From the NCBI GenBank assembly GCA_035275405.1, contig DATEMU010000008.1, positions 186,001 through 250,000 of the forward strand: a DNA stretch of 64,000 nucleotides. Direction: 5' to 3'. Numbering within the stretch: the first letter of the stretch is position 1; each line of letters opens with the position of its first letter. Origin of the DNA: Phycisphaerae bacterium. GTDB taxonomy: Bacteria; Planctomycetota; Phycisphaerae; UBA1845; UTPLA1. The notes below the pieces were generated by a model. The model did no database searches, was not told the origin of the DNA, and saw only the letters and a list, made by a program, of their open reading frames with translations. Below are positions 17,024 through 26,414 of this stretch, piece by piece. The position numbers and the translations under genes were made by a program.

Positions 17024-17971
17024 TCAGCCAGTGGATTTGGGGCGCGCTGCAATCGCCCCATTCCGCCTCCACATCTCCAGTCGCGCCCGATCCGTCGCCT
17101 TGCCTTGAGTCGAATCCCGGTACGCATGCTCGTCCCATGCCGCGATGTCTTTCAAGGGCGGCCACACTGCGTCCGTCGAATGCGGCGCAAACTCTCGTTC
17201 CGTCGTCGGGCGGACCTCACGATTGTATGGGCAGACCTCCTGACAGATGTCGCAGCCGAAGACCCAATCGCCCATCTTCTCCGCCAACTCCGGCACAATC
17301 TCGCTGCGATGCTCGATTGTCAGATACGAGATGCACCGCCGGGCATCCATGACGTATGCCTGCGGGAACGCCTGCGTGGGACAAGCCTCCAGGCAGCGCG
17401 TACACGAGCCGCAATGATCCGGCTCCGGCGCATCCGGCGCGAGCGGCAGATCGGTGATGATCACGCCGAGAAAGAAGTACGAACCGAGATCGGGGTGCAG
17501 CACCATCGTGTTCTTGCCGATCCAGCCGATCCCCGCCATTGCCGCCAGCTCGCGCTCGATGATCGCCGATGTATCGACGCAGACTTTGGCCTCGAATGGC
17601 TCAGGGAACTGTTCCCGCATCCGCGCGACCAGGGCGTCCAGTTTCTCCCGGACGACGACGTGATAGTCCTCGCCCCAGGCGTACATGGCGACCCGACCGC
17701 GTGGCGCGTCGTTGGGCTTGGGCGGGGCCCGCTGTGCATAATTTAGCGCGACGACGATCACGCTCCGCGCCGAGGGCAGCCAGGCGCGCACGTCCACGCG
17801 CGATTCGACGTGCCGCTGCAGATAGCCCATCGTCCCGGCGTATCCCTTTGCCAGCCATTCGCGGACGAAGTTCGCCCGCGGAATCTCGCTCGCCGGCGCG
17901 ATCCCGCACCGGCCGAAGCCGATTTGGGCCGCCGCCCGCTTGATCCAATTGCTACGTTCAGCGTCGGTCAT
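17024..17971 (-). CDS. queG: Epoxyqueuosine reductase
   Basis: A 315-residue B12- and Fe-S-dependent enzyme for the last step of queuosine synthesis in tRNA. The N-terminal cobalamin-binding part contains GMAxx-type YAGTMGYLQRHVESRVDVR. Two 4Fe-4S motifs are seen: CGSCTRCLEACPTQAF and CDICQEVCPYN. It lacks the HEAT-repeat C-terminus of some homologues; its length suits the short form. It depends on cobalamin, matching the BtuFCD-like importer at 47562-50318. Confidence 0.95.
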   Translation of the reverse strand: MTDAERSNWIKRAAAQIGFGRCGIAPASEIPRANFVREWLAKGYAGTMGYLQRHVESRVDVRAWLPSARSVIVVALNYAQRAPPKPNDAPRGRVAMYAWGEDYHVVVREKLDALVARMREQFPEPFEAKVCVDTSAIIERELAAMAGIGWIGKNTMVLHPDLGSYFFLGVIITDLPLAPDAPEPDHCGSCTRCLEACPTQAFPQAYVMDARRCISYLTIEHRSEIVPELAEKMGDWVFGCDICQEVCPYNREVRPTTEREFAPHSTDAVWPPLKDIAAWDEHAYRDSTQGKATDRARLEMWRRNGAIAARPKSTG

Positions 17972-18019
17972 GGTCGTCGAGCATGCCCCTCACAAAAGCG
18001 TAGCGACGCCGTCCGTGTT

Positions 18020-18048
18020 TTGACAGCCCCGCTATCCACGACTAGACT
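18020..18048 (+). promoter_or_regulatory. Sigma70-like promoter TTGACA-17-TAGACT
   Basis: TTGACA at 18020-18025 and TAGACT at 18043-18048 are separated by 17 bases. Transcription should begin near 18055, giving a leader of about 33 bases to ATG 18088. It is the clearest two-part promoter in the window. Confidence 0.75.
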
Positions 18049-18087
18049 TCCTTTTCTTACCCCGTGAACCCGCAACAGGAAAACGCC

Positions 18088-18549
18088 ATGCTCTTCAACT
18101 ACGACTGGTGGTTCGGCGCGGACTACGCCCGCCGGACCCAGGAAGCCAAGCGCCGCTGCGCCGTCAACCACTTCGCGCGCCTGGAGCCGTCCCGCCCCGC
18201 GAGCGAAGAGGTCCTCGCCGAATTCATGGGGCAGCTCGAAGCCCGCACGATCGTCTACCTCCGCGACGGATTTTCCTACGAAATGAAGGAACCCATCGAC
18301 CTGAAGACGACCGCCTCGCTCACCTTTGAATGCACCCCCGCCGACGACACCTACAAGGTCGGCGCCTTTGTCATCACTATCCCCTTCGAAGAGATCGTTC
18401 GCATCGAGGTCTTTGCCTTCCATCCCCAGGAAAAGCCCGAAGAGATGGCCGCCATCAAGGGCTTCGCCAGCGCCCAGGCCGCCACGATCCCCGCCAAGCG
18501 GCTGGAGGAGCGGCCCCTCCGCCGCGACGCCGTTGAGGAAGTCCCTTAG
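18088..18549 (+). CDS. Hypothetical soluble protein
   Basis: A 153-residue protein with no signal or membrane helix. The ATG at 18088 is preferred over the in-frame GTG at 18064 because CAGGAAA stands before it. The N-terminus has LFNYDWWFGADYARRTQEAK, and the middle is a beta-rich segment (TIVYLRDGFSYEMKEPIDLK, FVITIPFEEIVRIEVFAF). I do not recognise a family. It is monocistronic, divergent from queG and driven by the TTGACA/TAGACT promoter. Confidence 0.7.
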   Translation: MLFNYDWWFGADYARRTQEAKRRCAVNHFARLEPSRPASEEVLAEFMGQLEARTIVYLRDGFSYEMKEPIDLKTTASLTFECTPADDTYKVGAFVITIPFEEIVRIEVFAFHPQEKPEEMAAIKGFASAQAATIPAKRLEERPLRRDAVEEVP

Positions 18550-18794
18550 CGCCGCTTAAATATTCCGCCGGGGTGCTACAATTCTTTGTGAGGCGGCCTG
18601 CAAATTATGGCGTGAGACGCCCCTTGGCCCCCCGTTTAACTGGCGGGATTGACAGTCGTGACGCAACGTAAGAGTCACCCGTTTTGCCCGATCAGCCCCG
18701 ACCGGCGTGGATCGCAAGCGGACAGCGCCGAATGCAGGGCCGACCGCCTCATCCGGTCAGAAACCCAGAACCTAGTTTTTGGTGGAGCAGAGCC

Positions 18795-20648
18795 ATGAAA
18801 CAGTTTAGGTATCTCCTCATTCTCAGCCTCGCGTTCAGTCCCTTAGCGGCCGAGCCGGCCGCGGCGGGCGAGGACGATGTCGTCGCGGTCTTCGAGATCA
18901 AGGGCGACGTTCCCGAGGCCCCGGACTCCAGCGGCCTGGGCGAACTCTTCGGCGAGCAAGCCCCCACCACCATGTTCGACTTGCTCGAAAAGCTCCGCGC
19001 GGCGCGGACCGATGAGAACGTGCAGGCCGTCGTCTTCGAGATTGAGAATGCCGCGTTGGGCTTTGCGCAGATTCAGGAACTGCGGGCGCAGTTTGAGGCG
19101 CTGAAGGCCGCGGAGAAGGACGTCTGGGTCTTCGCCGAGACGCTCCACAGCGGTTCGCTGGCCCTCGGCTCCGCCGCCAGCCACCTCGTCCTGCTGCCGA
19201 CGGGCGAGGTCGATTTCCGGGGCCTCTACGGCGAGGCTTCGTACTTCAAGAACATGCTCGACAAGATCGGCGTCGAGGCCGATATCCTCCACTGCGGCGA
19301 TTACAAATCCGCCGGAGAGCCCTTCTATCGCACCGGCCCGAGCAAGGAGGCCGATGAGCAGACCAATCGCCTGCTGGACGGGATTTTCGAGGAACTCATC
19401 GCTTCGGTGGCCAAGAGCCGCCGGCTGGACCCGAAGCGCGTCCGCGAGTTGATCGACATCGGCGCGTTCAGCGCGAAGGAGGCCCTCGAAGCCAAGCTGG
19501 TGGACAAGCTGGCCTATCGCGAGGAATTTGTTAAGACCATCAAGAAGCGGTACGGGGCCGACGTCAAGATCACCCACAAGTACGGCAAGAAAAAGGGGCC
19601 CGAGGTCGACTTTGAAAACCCCTTCGCCTTCTTCAAGCTCTTTTCCGACTTGATGAAGGGGCCGGAGGAGTCCGACAAGCCCGCCATCGCCGTCGTTTAT
19701 GTTGAAGGGCCGATCACCACGGGCAAGACCGAGTCCGGGTTGTTCGGCGGCTCCTCCAACGCCGGTTCAACGACCGTGCGCAAGGCCATCGCCAAGGCCG
19801 CCGCCGATGACAACGTGAAGGCCCTGATCCTCCGCGTCGATTCCCCCGGCGGATCGGCCATCGCCAGCGACATCATCTGTGAGGCCACCAAGCGCTTTAA
19901 GAAGAGCGGCCGGCCGTTCGTCGTCTCCATGGGCAATGTCGCGGGCAGCGGCGGCTATTACGTCGCCACGCTCGGCGACACGATCTTCGCCGAGCCCTCG
20001 ACCATTACCGGGTCAATTGGCGTCGTCGGCGGGAAGCTCGTGACCAAGGGGCTCTGGGACTGGGTCGGCATCACTGGTCATGAATACAAGCGCGGCAAGC
20101 ACGCCGACATTATGAATACGAATCGCAAGTTTTCCGAAGAAGAGCGTGCGAAGATCAGCGAGATGATGAACCGCGTTTATGAGGAATTCAAAGGGCGCGT
20201 CGTGGAGGGCCGTTCGGACCACATCAAGGGCGAACTGGAGTCGCTCGCGGGGGGCCGCGTTTATACCGGCAAGCAGGCCCTGGAGATCGGTTTGGTCGAT
20301 CGGCTCGGCGGCTTCGCCGACGCGATCAAGTACACCGCCAATGAGGCGGAACTCGGCAACGACTACGAACTCAAGGTCTTCCCCAAGCCCAAGAACATCA
20401 TGGACATCTTCGCCGAGGCCTTTGGCGGCAAGGAAGATAAGGAAGACTTCGTCAGCCTGAGGACGGCCGGAATGCAGATCGGCGCGAAGTTCGCCGGCCT
20501 GCCCGGCATCGCCGCGGGTGTCGAAGCGCTCAACAAGCTCGACCCGCAAAAGGCGCGGGCCATGAAAAACTTTTTGATTCAGATGGAACTTTTGTCCAAC
20601 GAAGGGGTATTACTAGTAGGCCCTCCGTGCATGGAGATGATGCCTTAG
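18795..20648 (+). CDS. sppA: Signal peptide peptidase SppA, 67K (double-domain) type
   Basis: A 617-residue envelope serine protease of family S49 that cuts remnant signal peptides. The start is ATG 18795, giving the signal LLILSLAFSPLAAEPAAAG. Two S49 halves are present. The N-terminal half holds the general-base Lys in HCGDYKSAGEPFYR, and the C-terminal half holds the nucleophile Ser in NVAGSGGYYVATLGD. LRVDSPGGSAIASD and TGSIGVVGGK are further family motifs. The tail ends with a Cys- and Met-rich LLVGPPCMEMMP. Confidence 0.93.
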   Translation: MKQFRYLLILSLAFSPLAAEPAAAGEDDVVAVFEIKGDVPEAPDSSGLGELFGEQAPTTMFDLLEKLRAARTDENVQAVVFEIENAALGFAQIQELRAQFEALKAAEKDVWVFAETLHSGSLALGSAASHLVLLPTGEVDFRGLYGEASYFKNMLDKIGVEADILHCGDYKSAGEPFYRTGPSKEADEQTNRLLDGIFEELIASVAKSRRLDPKRVRELIDIGAFSAKEALEAKLVDKLAYREEFVKTIKKRYGADVKITHKYGKKKGPEVDFENPFAFFKLFSDLMKGPEESDKPAIAVVYVEGPITTGKTESGLFGGSSNAGSTTVRKAIAKAAADDNVKALILRVDSPGGSAIASDIICEATKRFKKSGRPFVVSMGNVAGSGGYYVATLGDTIFAEPSTITGSIGVVGGKLVTKGLWDWVGITGHEYKRGKHADIMNTNRKFSEEERAKISEMMNRVYEEFKGRVVEGRSDHIKGELESLAGGRVYTGKQALEIGLVDRLGGFADAIKYTANEAELGNDYELKVFPKPKNIMDIFAEAFGGKEDKEDFVSLRTAGMQIGAKFAGLPGIAAGVEALNKLDPQKARAMKNFLIQMELLSNEGVLLVGPPCMEMMP

Positions 20649-20658
20649 CAATATATAG

Positions 20659-20715
20659 CGGCCGGCCCCTCTGCCGGCCGTAGAAGCAGAACAACGCACC
20701 GACCGGAGCCGGTGC
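20659..20715. repeat. Two adjacent GC-rich stem-loops after sppA
   Basis: CGGCCGGC/GCCGGCCG (20659-20666 and 20673-20680, 6-base loop) and GCACCG/CGGTGC (20696-20701 and 20710-20715). No T run follows, so these are palindromic repeats of the dispersed kind more than intrinsic terminators, though they could end transcripts. Confidence 0.6.
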
Positions 20716-20791
20716 GATTCAGACTCCCACTCCACCCTTGGCCCGGTCGCTGGGACCACATCCCCGCGGCCGGGCCAGATTCGTTTTACCT

Positions 20792-20797
20792 TATAAT
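20792..20797 (+). promoter_or_regulatory. -10 hexamer TATAAT for a leaderless mRNA
   Basis: A consensus TATAAT is followed by six bases and then ATG 20804. No Shine-Dalgarno can fit between. Confidence 0.6.
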
Positions 20798-20803
20798 GTC
20801 TGC

Positions 20804-21298
20804 ATGTCGTTCGATCCCTACGCGCTGCCGATTCCCGATCTCGGCCTGTTGTGCCGCCAATGCCGCTATCCGCTGGCGAGCCTGACCGCGCATCGCTGCC
20901 CGGAGTGCGGTCGGCCTTTTGACATCGACGAACATATCCCCAAGGGCGATTTCCCGACGGTCATCTTCAACGGCAAGGAAGTACCGCTGACCGTGGAGAT
21001 GATGGATCTGATGCAGACCTATCGCATTCCGTTCATGGATGCCCTGCGTCACGTGGACACCGGCTTTGGCTACGACCGGTCGGTGACCACCCGCAGCCGC
21101 CTGGCAGTGCCGCGGGCAAGCTATTTCGAGGTGATCGACCTGCTCCGCCGCCGCGCCGCCGGCGAACCCCTGCCCGAGCCTCCGCCAGTGATTGACGGGC
21201 CCGAATGGCCCTGCGCCGCATGTGGCGAAATGAACCCCGGCAATTTCGAGGAGTGTTGGAACTGCGGAGCGGGAACCGTAACTCCCGCCCCGCGCTGA
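20804..21298 (+). CDS. Double zinc-ribbon protein
   Basis: A 164-residue soluble protein. The N-terminal ribbon is LCRQCRYPLASLTAHRCPECGRPFD, split here as CRQC and CPEC; the C-terminal ribbon is CAACGEMNPGNFEECWNCG. Each carries four Cys for Zn. Between them is an alpha/beta region without known motif. Planctomycetota encode many such proteins. The start is fixed by TATAAT six bases upstream. The gene for the STN-like protein follows within 20 bases. Confidence 0.8.
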   Translation: MSFDPYALPIPDLGLLCRQCRYPLASLTAHRCPECGRPFDIDEHIPKGDFPTVIFNGKEVPLTVEMMDLMQTYRIPFMDALRHVDTGFGYDRSVTTRSRLAVPRASYFEVIDLLRRRAAGEPLPEPPPVIDGPEWPCAACGEMNPGNFEECWNCGAGTVTPAPR

Positions 21299-21315
21299 AT
21301 CTGGAGGGAGAGACG

Positions 21316-22026
21316 ATGGTCACACATATGACGGCGTTGTTGTTGATGACCCTGTTGCCATTCGACGATTCTACGCAGGCCGCAAGTGCCGAGGGAGCGC
21401 CGCTCGACAAGACCCTCGCCGAGGTGTCGTACCTCGGTGAGGATTTAGACGACGCGATCAGCGATTGGGCTGAGCAAGCCGGCGTGAATGTAGTGCCGGA
21501 CTGGCCTGCCTTGGAGGCGCTGGGCATCTTCAGCGACACGCGTATCGACCTGTCGCTGAAAAATGTCTCGGCGGCGACCGCGCTGCACGCGATTCTCAAT
21601 GTCGCCGACCAGCGTCACCTCGGCGCGTCCTATGAGTTGCAGGAAGGCATCGTGACGGTTACCAGCGCGGCCGTACTTGACCGTCGGATGGAAGTTCGCA
21701 CCTACGATTGCGCCGCCCTTCTCCAATCCATCGACGCCGAACGGCCGCGTTACCGCTCCCGGCATCATTACTGTCTGTTCGACCCGACGTGGCGGGCTCG
21801 TCACATTTCCAGCGAAGACGGCCCTCAATCAATCCTATTGGACGCAATCGAATCGACCATCGCTCCCGAAAGCTGGGACCACCACGGCGGCCCGGCCAGC
21901 TCGCGAATCGTCGCGGGAAAGCTCGTGGTTCGGCAGACCCGCGATAATCACTATCAGATCGCCCGCCTGCTGCACTCACTCAGTGCGTCCGATGTAGTTT
22001 CACACGTAACCCTATCTGCTCCATAA
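21316..22026 (+). CDS. Secreted protein with STN/secretin-N0-like region
   Basis: A 236-residue protein behind GGAGGGAGAG with a weak N-terminal signal (MTALLLMTLLPF). Residues 35-110 read like an STN/secretin N0 fold: LDDAISDWAEQAGVNVVPDW, LKNVSAATALHAIL, YELQEGIVTVTSA. The second half has the planctomycete pattern SWDHHGG ... GKLVVRQTRDNHYQIARLLHSL. It lacks the C-terminal beta barrel of a full secretin. The gene at 22090 may provide a barrel-like partner. Confidence 0.65.
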   Translation: MVTHMTALLLMTLLPFDDSTQAASAEGAPLDKTLAEVSYLGEDLDDAISDWAEQAGVNVVPDWPALEALGIFSDTRIDLSLKNVSAATALHAILNVADQRHLGASYELQEGIVTVTSAAVLDRRMEVRTYDCAALLQSIDAERPRYRSRHHYCLFDPTWRARHISSEDGPQSILLDAIESTIAPESWDHHGGPASSRIVAGKLVVRQTRDNHYQIARLLHSLSASDVVSHVTLSAP

Positions 22027-22089
22027 TCTTAAGACTCGCGTTACGCCGATTAGGTTGCGCCGACTATAGGGGATGAAAGGAGATCGTTT

Positions 22090-22767
22090 ATGTATCTCGC
22101 CCAAGTTCTGTTGTTGGCTTGTCTCTCGTTCGTCGCGGCGCAGCATCCTGCCCTCAAACCGGCCTCACAGCCCGCGGAGAAACAGCGAAACGAGTTGCGC
22201 TTCACCCCTTGGCGAACAAGTATCAATGTGGCGGTCTACCAGACGACTCTCGCCGCCGATCGGGTAGACGAACTGGACCCGGATACCCTCCGAAAATCCG
22301 CGGTTACCATGAAGGACCTGAAACTTGCGCTGCAAAAGTTCGGCGAAACCAAGCTGATCAATCTAACCGATCAGTACGTCAGCGCAGATTCGGAACAAAC
22401 GATGCAGATTGGGGTGTCCCGCCCCGTGCCGTCGGGGAGCCAGACGTTTAAGGGGCAGACTTCTACACAGGTCGAATACCAAGACACGGGCCTATTGCTA
22501 GAGCTCAAGAGCAGATGGAGTGACGACAACCCGACTCAAGGAATGATCGACTTGGGAATCGAGATTTCATGCCTGGGAGCTTCACAAATCCAATTATCGC
22601 CCGGCAGCATGGCCCCGATCATGTATCAGATGCGAGAGAGGCTCTCCGGACCTGTACGCTCAGGCGAACCCATGCTTCTCCTCAACATCGAAGGCGGCAA
22701 TCAAGGCACGAATCTCCATGCGTACGTGACACGCGTCGTTTTTCATCGGACGCAAGTCACTCAGTAA
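22090..22767 (+). CDS. Secreted hypothetical, secretin-C-like beta region
   Basis: A 225-residue exported protein (signal LAQVLLLACLSFVAA), with AAAGGAG before the ATG. After a Gln/Pro linker, the body is beta-rich: TQVEYQDTGLLLELKSRW, MIDLGIEISCLGASQIQL, RSGEPMLLLNIEGG. The VEYxDxGLxLxL pattern recalls the secretin barrel domain, but the protein is too short for a full secretin. It may act with the STN-like protein. The base composition is less GC-rich than neighbours. Confidence 0.6.
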   Translation: MYLAQVLLLACLSFVAAQHPALKPASQPAEKQRNELRFTPWRTSINVAVYQTTLAADRVDELDPDTLRKSAVTMKDLKLALQKFGETKLINLTDQYVSADSEQTMQIGVSRPVPSGSQTFKGQTSTQVEYQDTGLLLELKSRWSDDNPTQGMIDLGIEISCLGASQIQLSPGSMAPIMYQMRERLSGPVRSGEPMLLLNIEGGNQGTNLHAYVTRVVFHRTQVTQ

Positions 22768-22881
22768 ATGGCGCCCTCGACCCCTGATTGAATCCGCCCA
22801 CTTAAGAAACACCGGTCGCGGGTAGCACCGCAATAAGGGTGCTCCTATACTGCCCCGACAAACTAGCGGGTACGACAACTA

Positions 22882-25116
22882 GTGCGCATTGGGATAATGC
22901 TTACGGTCTACTTCACGCTTGGAACCGCGGTCATATTAACGTTTGGGCGCGCTTTGAATGCGGGCAGTGAGCCGCTTGAAGAGCCAAAAGGCAAGGCCGA
23001 GATGAACACAACAACAGCCGCATCGCGCCACACCAACCGCCTCATCCACGCGACCAGCCCCTACCTCCTCCAGCACGCCCACAATCCCGTCGACTGGAAT
23101 GAATGGGGGTCCGAGGCGCTGGAGCGGGCGAAGAAAGAAGACAAGCCGATCTTCCTGTCCATCGGCTACTCCGCCTGCCACTGGTGCCATGTCATGGAGC
23201 GCGAGAGCTTCGAGAACGAGGACATTGCGCGGGTCATGAACGAGCACTTCGTCTGCATCAAGGTCGATCGCGAAGAGCGGCCCGACCTCGACGACATTTA
23301 CATGATGGCCACGCAGGTCTTCACCCAATCCGGCGGATGGCCGATGTCGGTCTGGCTCACGCCGGATCAGCGGCCGTTCTTCGCCGGAACCTACTTTCCG
23401 CCCGACAGCCGCTACGGCCGGCCGGGCTTCAAGGACGTGCTGAAATTCCTCGCCACAGCGTGGAAGGAGAAGCGCGACGACGTGACCAAGCAGGCCGATG
23501 GCCTAACCAACGCCGTGCGGCAACTCACGACCGTCGAGCCGGGCACCAACATCGTGCCGTTCGAGGTCCTCGCCCGGACGGCCGGTCAACTCGCTAAGGC
23601 GTTCGACCCCGTCAAGGGCGGGATGAGCGGCGGCGGCACCATCAAATTCCCGCCGTCGATGGCGATGGACCTGATGCTGCGCGTTCACCACCACGCCCAA
23701 TCCGATCCGAAGGCGGCGGAGACCGCCGGCAAGCAGCTACTGGGCCTCGTCGAATTGACGCTCGACAAGATGGCCTACGGCGGGATCTACGACCAGCTCG
23801 GCGGCGGAATCGCGCGTTACTCGACCGACGTGGACTGGCTTGTGCCGCATTTTGAGAAAATGCTCTACGACCAGGCGCTCGTCTCGGACATCTATCTCAA
23901 GGCGTATCAAATGACGAAGAAGCCGCTCTACGCCCGGATCGCCCGCGAGATCTTCGATTACGTCATCGCCGATCTGCAAAGCCCGGAGGGCGGCTACTAC
24001 TCGACGCGCGACGCCGACAGCGAGGGCGTCGAAGGAAAGTTCTATGTTTGGACGCGGCAGGAAGTCGAGCAGCTACTCGGTCCGGACGCCGCCGTCTTTT
24101 GCGATTACTACGACGTGACCAAGGACGGCAACTGGGAGCACCACAACATCCTCAACGTGCAGCGGCCCGCCGAGACTGTCGCCAAGCTGCACAAGATATC
24201 CGTCGACGAACTTGAACAACGGCTTGCCTCCTCACGGATGAAGCTGTTCGACGCCCGTGAAAAACGTGTCAAGCCGCATCGCGATGACAAAATCCTCGCC
24301 GGTTGGAACGGTCTCATGATCGCCAGCATGTCCAAAGGTCATCGCATTTTGGGCGACACTCGATACCGCGACTCGGCGGCGCGGGCCGCGGATTTCGTCC
24401 TCACCAAAATGACCCGCGACGGCCGTCTCCAAAGAACCTACCGCCAGGGCAAGACCCACACGCTCGCCTATCTCGATGATCACGCGTTCATGATTGAAGC
24501 GCTGCTGAATCTGTATGAAACAACCTTCGACCTCAAGTGGCTGAACCAGGCCGTCGCGCTCAATGAACGGGTTATGAAGCACTTCCGCGATCCCGCCGGA
24601 GGGTTCTTCTTTACGGCCGACGACGCGGAGACCGTTCTCGTGCGGGCGAAGGATGCCAGCGACAGTGCCATCCCCTCCGGCAATTCAGTCCAGCTCATGA
24701 ACCTCCTCCGACTCTCGGTCCTGCTCGATCGCAAGGACCTTGCCCAGGAGGCCGAGAAAATGATGACCGTCTTCGGACGACAGCTTGCCGAATCGCCGTT
24801 CCGCTCCGAGCGAATGCTTTCCGCAGTGGACTTTTATTATCGCCGCCCGCGCGAGGTCGCCTTTGTCGCCAGGTCCGCCGACACCGCTGTTCTCGACCAA
24901 ATGATTGACGCGGCCTGGCGAACGTACGCGTCCAGTACCGTGTTCGCCCGGCTTCTGGAGGATGCCCCCGACGCTACTCAAACAGCGAAGTTGATTCCGT
25001 TACTCGAAGGTAAGAAGACCCTCGGCGGAAAGCCGGCCGCATACGTCTGCAAGAATTACGCCTGCCAGGCGCCGACAAGCGACGTTGGAAAGCTCTGCCA
25101 GCAAATCGGCCGATAG
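22882..25116 (+). CDS. DUF255/YyaL-type thioredoxin-fold protein with six-hairpin domain
   Basis: A 744-residue member of the DUF255/spermatogenesis-associated-20 family. The N-terminal thioredoxin-like domain has [21 protein letters not shown] and [19 protein letters not shown] with the CHWC redox pair, then [13 protein letters not shown] and [12 protein letters not shown]. An (alpha/alpha)6 barrel related to N-acylglucosamine epimerases follows ([41 protein letters not shown]-like). The GTG start at 22882 adds a signal-like segment; ATG 23002 would give the usual cytoplasmic form. Its biochemical role is unknown. Confidence 0.9.
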   Translation: MRIGIMLTVYFTLGTAVILTFGRALNAGSEPLEEPKGKAEMNTTTAASRHTNRLIHATSPYLLQHAHNPVDWNEWGSEALERAKKEDKPIFLSIGYSACHWCHVMERESFENEDIARVMNEHFVCIKVDREERPDLDDIYMMATQVFTQSGGWPMSVWLTPDQRPFFAGTYFPPDSRYGRPGFKDVLKFLATAWKEKRDDVTKQADGLTNAVRQLTTVEPGTNIVPFEVLARTAGQLAKAFDPVKGGMSGGGTIKFPPSMAMDLMLRVHHHAQSDPKAAETAGKQLLGLVELTLDKMAYGGIYDQLGGGIARYSTDVDWLVPHFEKMLYDQALVSDIYLKAYQMTKKPLYARIAREIFDYVIADLQSPEGGYYSTRDADSEGVEGKFYVWTRQEVEQLLGPDAAVFCDYYDVTKDGNWEHHNILNVQRPAETVAKLHKISVDELEQRLASSRMKLFDAREKRVKPHRDDKILAGWNGLMIASMSKGHRILGDTRYRDSAARAADFVLTKMTRDGRLQRTYRQGKTHTLAYLDDHAFMIEALLNLYETTFDLKWLNQAVALNERVMKHFRDPAGGFFFTADDAETVLVRAKDASDSAIPSGNSVQLMNLLRLSVLLDRKDLAQEAEKMMTVFGRQLAESPFRSERMLSAVDFYYRRPREVAFVARSADTAVLDQMIDAAWRTYASSTVFARLLEDAPDATQTAKLIPLLEGKKTLGGKPAAYVCKNYACQAPTSDVGKLCQQIGR

Positions 25117-25167
25117 GCTACCATCCCGATCGAAGGCCGCGAAAGGCGAATTTGGAGTACAAAGACC

Positions 25168-25773
25168 ATGAATAATAGCCATCAAACCCGATTGACCGCT
25201 CTCCTCTTTGTCGCCTTTATGGCCGTCGCAACCGTGGCCATGGTCTCGGCCCAGGATCGATCGGACTCGTCCTCCTCAACGACTCGACCGGCGGTCGAAC
25301 GGAAGTCGGACGCCGCGCCCGAACTCGAACCACCGCGCGAACCCTCCCCCGAGGAGATCCTCAAGGAGCTTTCCAAACAAGGCGACGCCGCGCCGCGGCC
25401 GGTCATTCCCCCGTCGCGCCCCGGTCAGACCGTGCGCAAGACGGTGGACCCCTCCGCCCTTCCGCCCAACACGATCGCCCCGCCGACGCCAAAACTATTT
25501 CCCGACGGTTACCGCATCGTCGATCGCCCCGGTCGCCTGACGCGCGAGGGCGACTACTACACGTTCACCTTCGAAAGCCGGAGCCAGGGCACGCCGGAAC
25601 TTCCCATTCGCCTGCTCCCGAATCGGCTGCTTGAAGATATGGAGATCGTCTCCGAGGGCGGGACCAAGTCCGTCGTGTTCCTTATTAGCGGCGAATTGAC
25701 GGAGTATCACGGCGTCAATTACCTGTTGATCCAGAAGCTGTTGACGCGGCCGAACTTGGGGAATCTAAAGTAG
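25168..25773 (+). CDS. Secreted Ser/Pro-rich hypothetical protein
   Basis: A 201-residue protein with a signal peptide (LLFVAFMAVATVAMVSAQ) and TTGGAG before the ATG. Residues 28-100 are low-complexity Ser/Thr/Pro/Glu. The C-terminal 90 residues form a compact beta-rich unit (GYRIVDRPGRLTREGDYYTF ... SGELTEYHGVNYLLIQKLLT). This end is recognisable as a recurring planctomycete type, but its function is unknown. Confidence 0.7.
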   Translation: MNNSHQTRLTALLFVAFMAVATVAMVSAQDRSDSSSSTTRPAVERKSDAAPELEPPREPSPEEILKELSKQGDAAPRPVIPPSRPGQTVRKTVDPSALPPNTIAPPTPKLFPDGYRIVDRPGRLTREGDYYTFTFESRSQGTPELPIRLLPNRLLEDMEIVSEGGTKSVVFLISGELTEYHGVNYLLIQKLLTRPNLGNLK

Positions 25774-25857
25774 GGCGGGCTATCCCCTTGGACGATTTAC
25801 GGAGCAACCGAGATCGTTGCCGTTTGACGCGGAACAGGGTCCGTATTCCATTCAGGA

Positions 25858-25887
25858 TTGTGACGCGTCGAATCGAGCGGCTATAAT
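25858..25887 (+). promoter_or_regulatory. Promoter of hicBA (TTGTGA-18-TATAAT), leaderless position
   Basis: TTGTGA at 25858-25863 and TATAAT at 25882-25887 with 18 bases between. Six bases later comes the hicB ATG. Autoregulation by HicB at this site is usual for the family. Confidence 0.65.
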
Positions 25888-25893
25888 CTGAGC

Positions 25894-26121
25894 ATGAAGC
25901 CGATCAAAGTCATTATCGAGAAACATCCGGACGGATATGTTGCCTATCCTCTTGGCCTCAAGGGAATTGTTGTCGGCCAGGGGGATTCCTACGACGAGGC
26001 GCTCGCCGATGTCACGTCGGCGATCAAATTTCATGTCGAAACCTTTGGGCTCGATGAATTGGACGGGGATCCGCCCGTGCTGGAAGCGTTTCTGACGGAA
26101 GCCCAGGTTGCCGTAGCATGA
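25894..26121 (+). CDS. hicB: HicB-type antitoxin
   Basis: A 75-residue HicB-like protein with the partial RNase H fold: IKVIIEKHPDGYVAYPLGLK, VGQGDSYDEALADVTSAIKFH. It neutralises HicA and may repress the operon. It lacks an extended DNA-binding C-terminus, so it is the short form. The antitoxin comes first, with the stop overlapping the hicA start as ATGA. Confidence 0.85.
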   Translation: MKPIKVIIEKHPDGYVAYPLGLKGIVVGQGDSYDEALADVTSAIKFHVETFGLDELDGDPPVLEAFLTEAQVAVA

Positions 26122-26354
26122 AGTTCCCCAGCGACGCGCCCAAGGAGCGGGTCGTCAAGGCGTTGCAGACGCTGGGGTTTCAAATCGTCCGAAAGGCGGA
26201 ACACATCGCGATGCTCCGGCAGAACCTGGATGGTTCACGGACGCCGCTCACACTGCCTAACCATCGGACGATCAAAGGACCGACCCTGCGGACGATCTGC
26301 ACCCAGTCGGGAATTTCCCGGGCCGATTTTCTGAAAGCCTACGAGCAGGCTTAG
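26118..26354 (+). CDS. hicA: HicA-type mRNA interferase toxin
   Basis: A 78-residue double-stranded-RNA-binding-fold toxin that cuts mRNA. VVKALQTLGFQIVRKAEHIAML holds the catalytic His, and TLPNHRTIKGPTLRTICTQSG matches the second family block. The GSH form of the motif is AEH here. Four-base overlap with hicB gives coupled translation. Confidence 0.87.
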   Translation: MKFPSDAPKERVVKALQTLGFQIVRKAEHIAMLRQNLDGSRTPLTLPNHRTIKGPTLRTICTQSGISRADFLKAYEQA

Positions 26355-26414
26355 TTATGTAAGACGGGCCCTACGTGCCGCAATGAGAGTTTTCGAAGGC
26401 CCGAGAAACCCGCC

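Noticed and set aside
17105-17120. GAGTCGAATCCCGG resembling a tRNA T-loop
   Set aside because: It lies inside queG and no acceptor or anticodon stems can be built around it.
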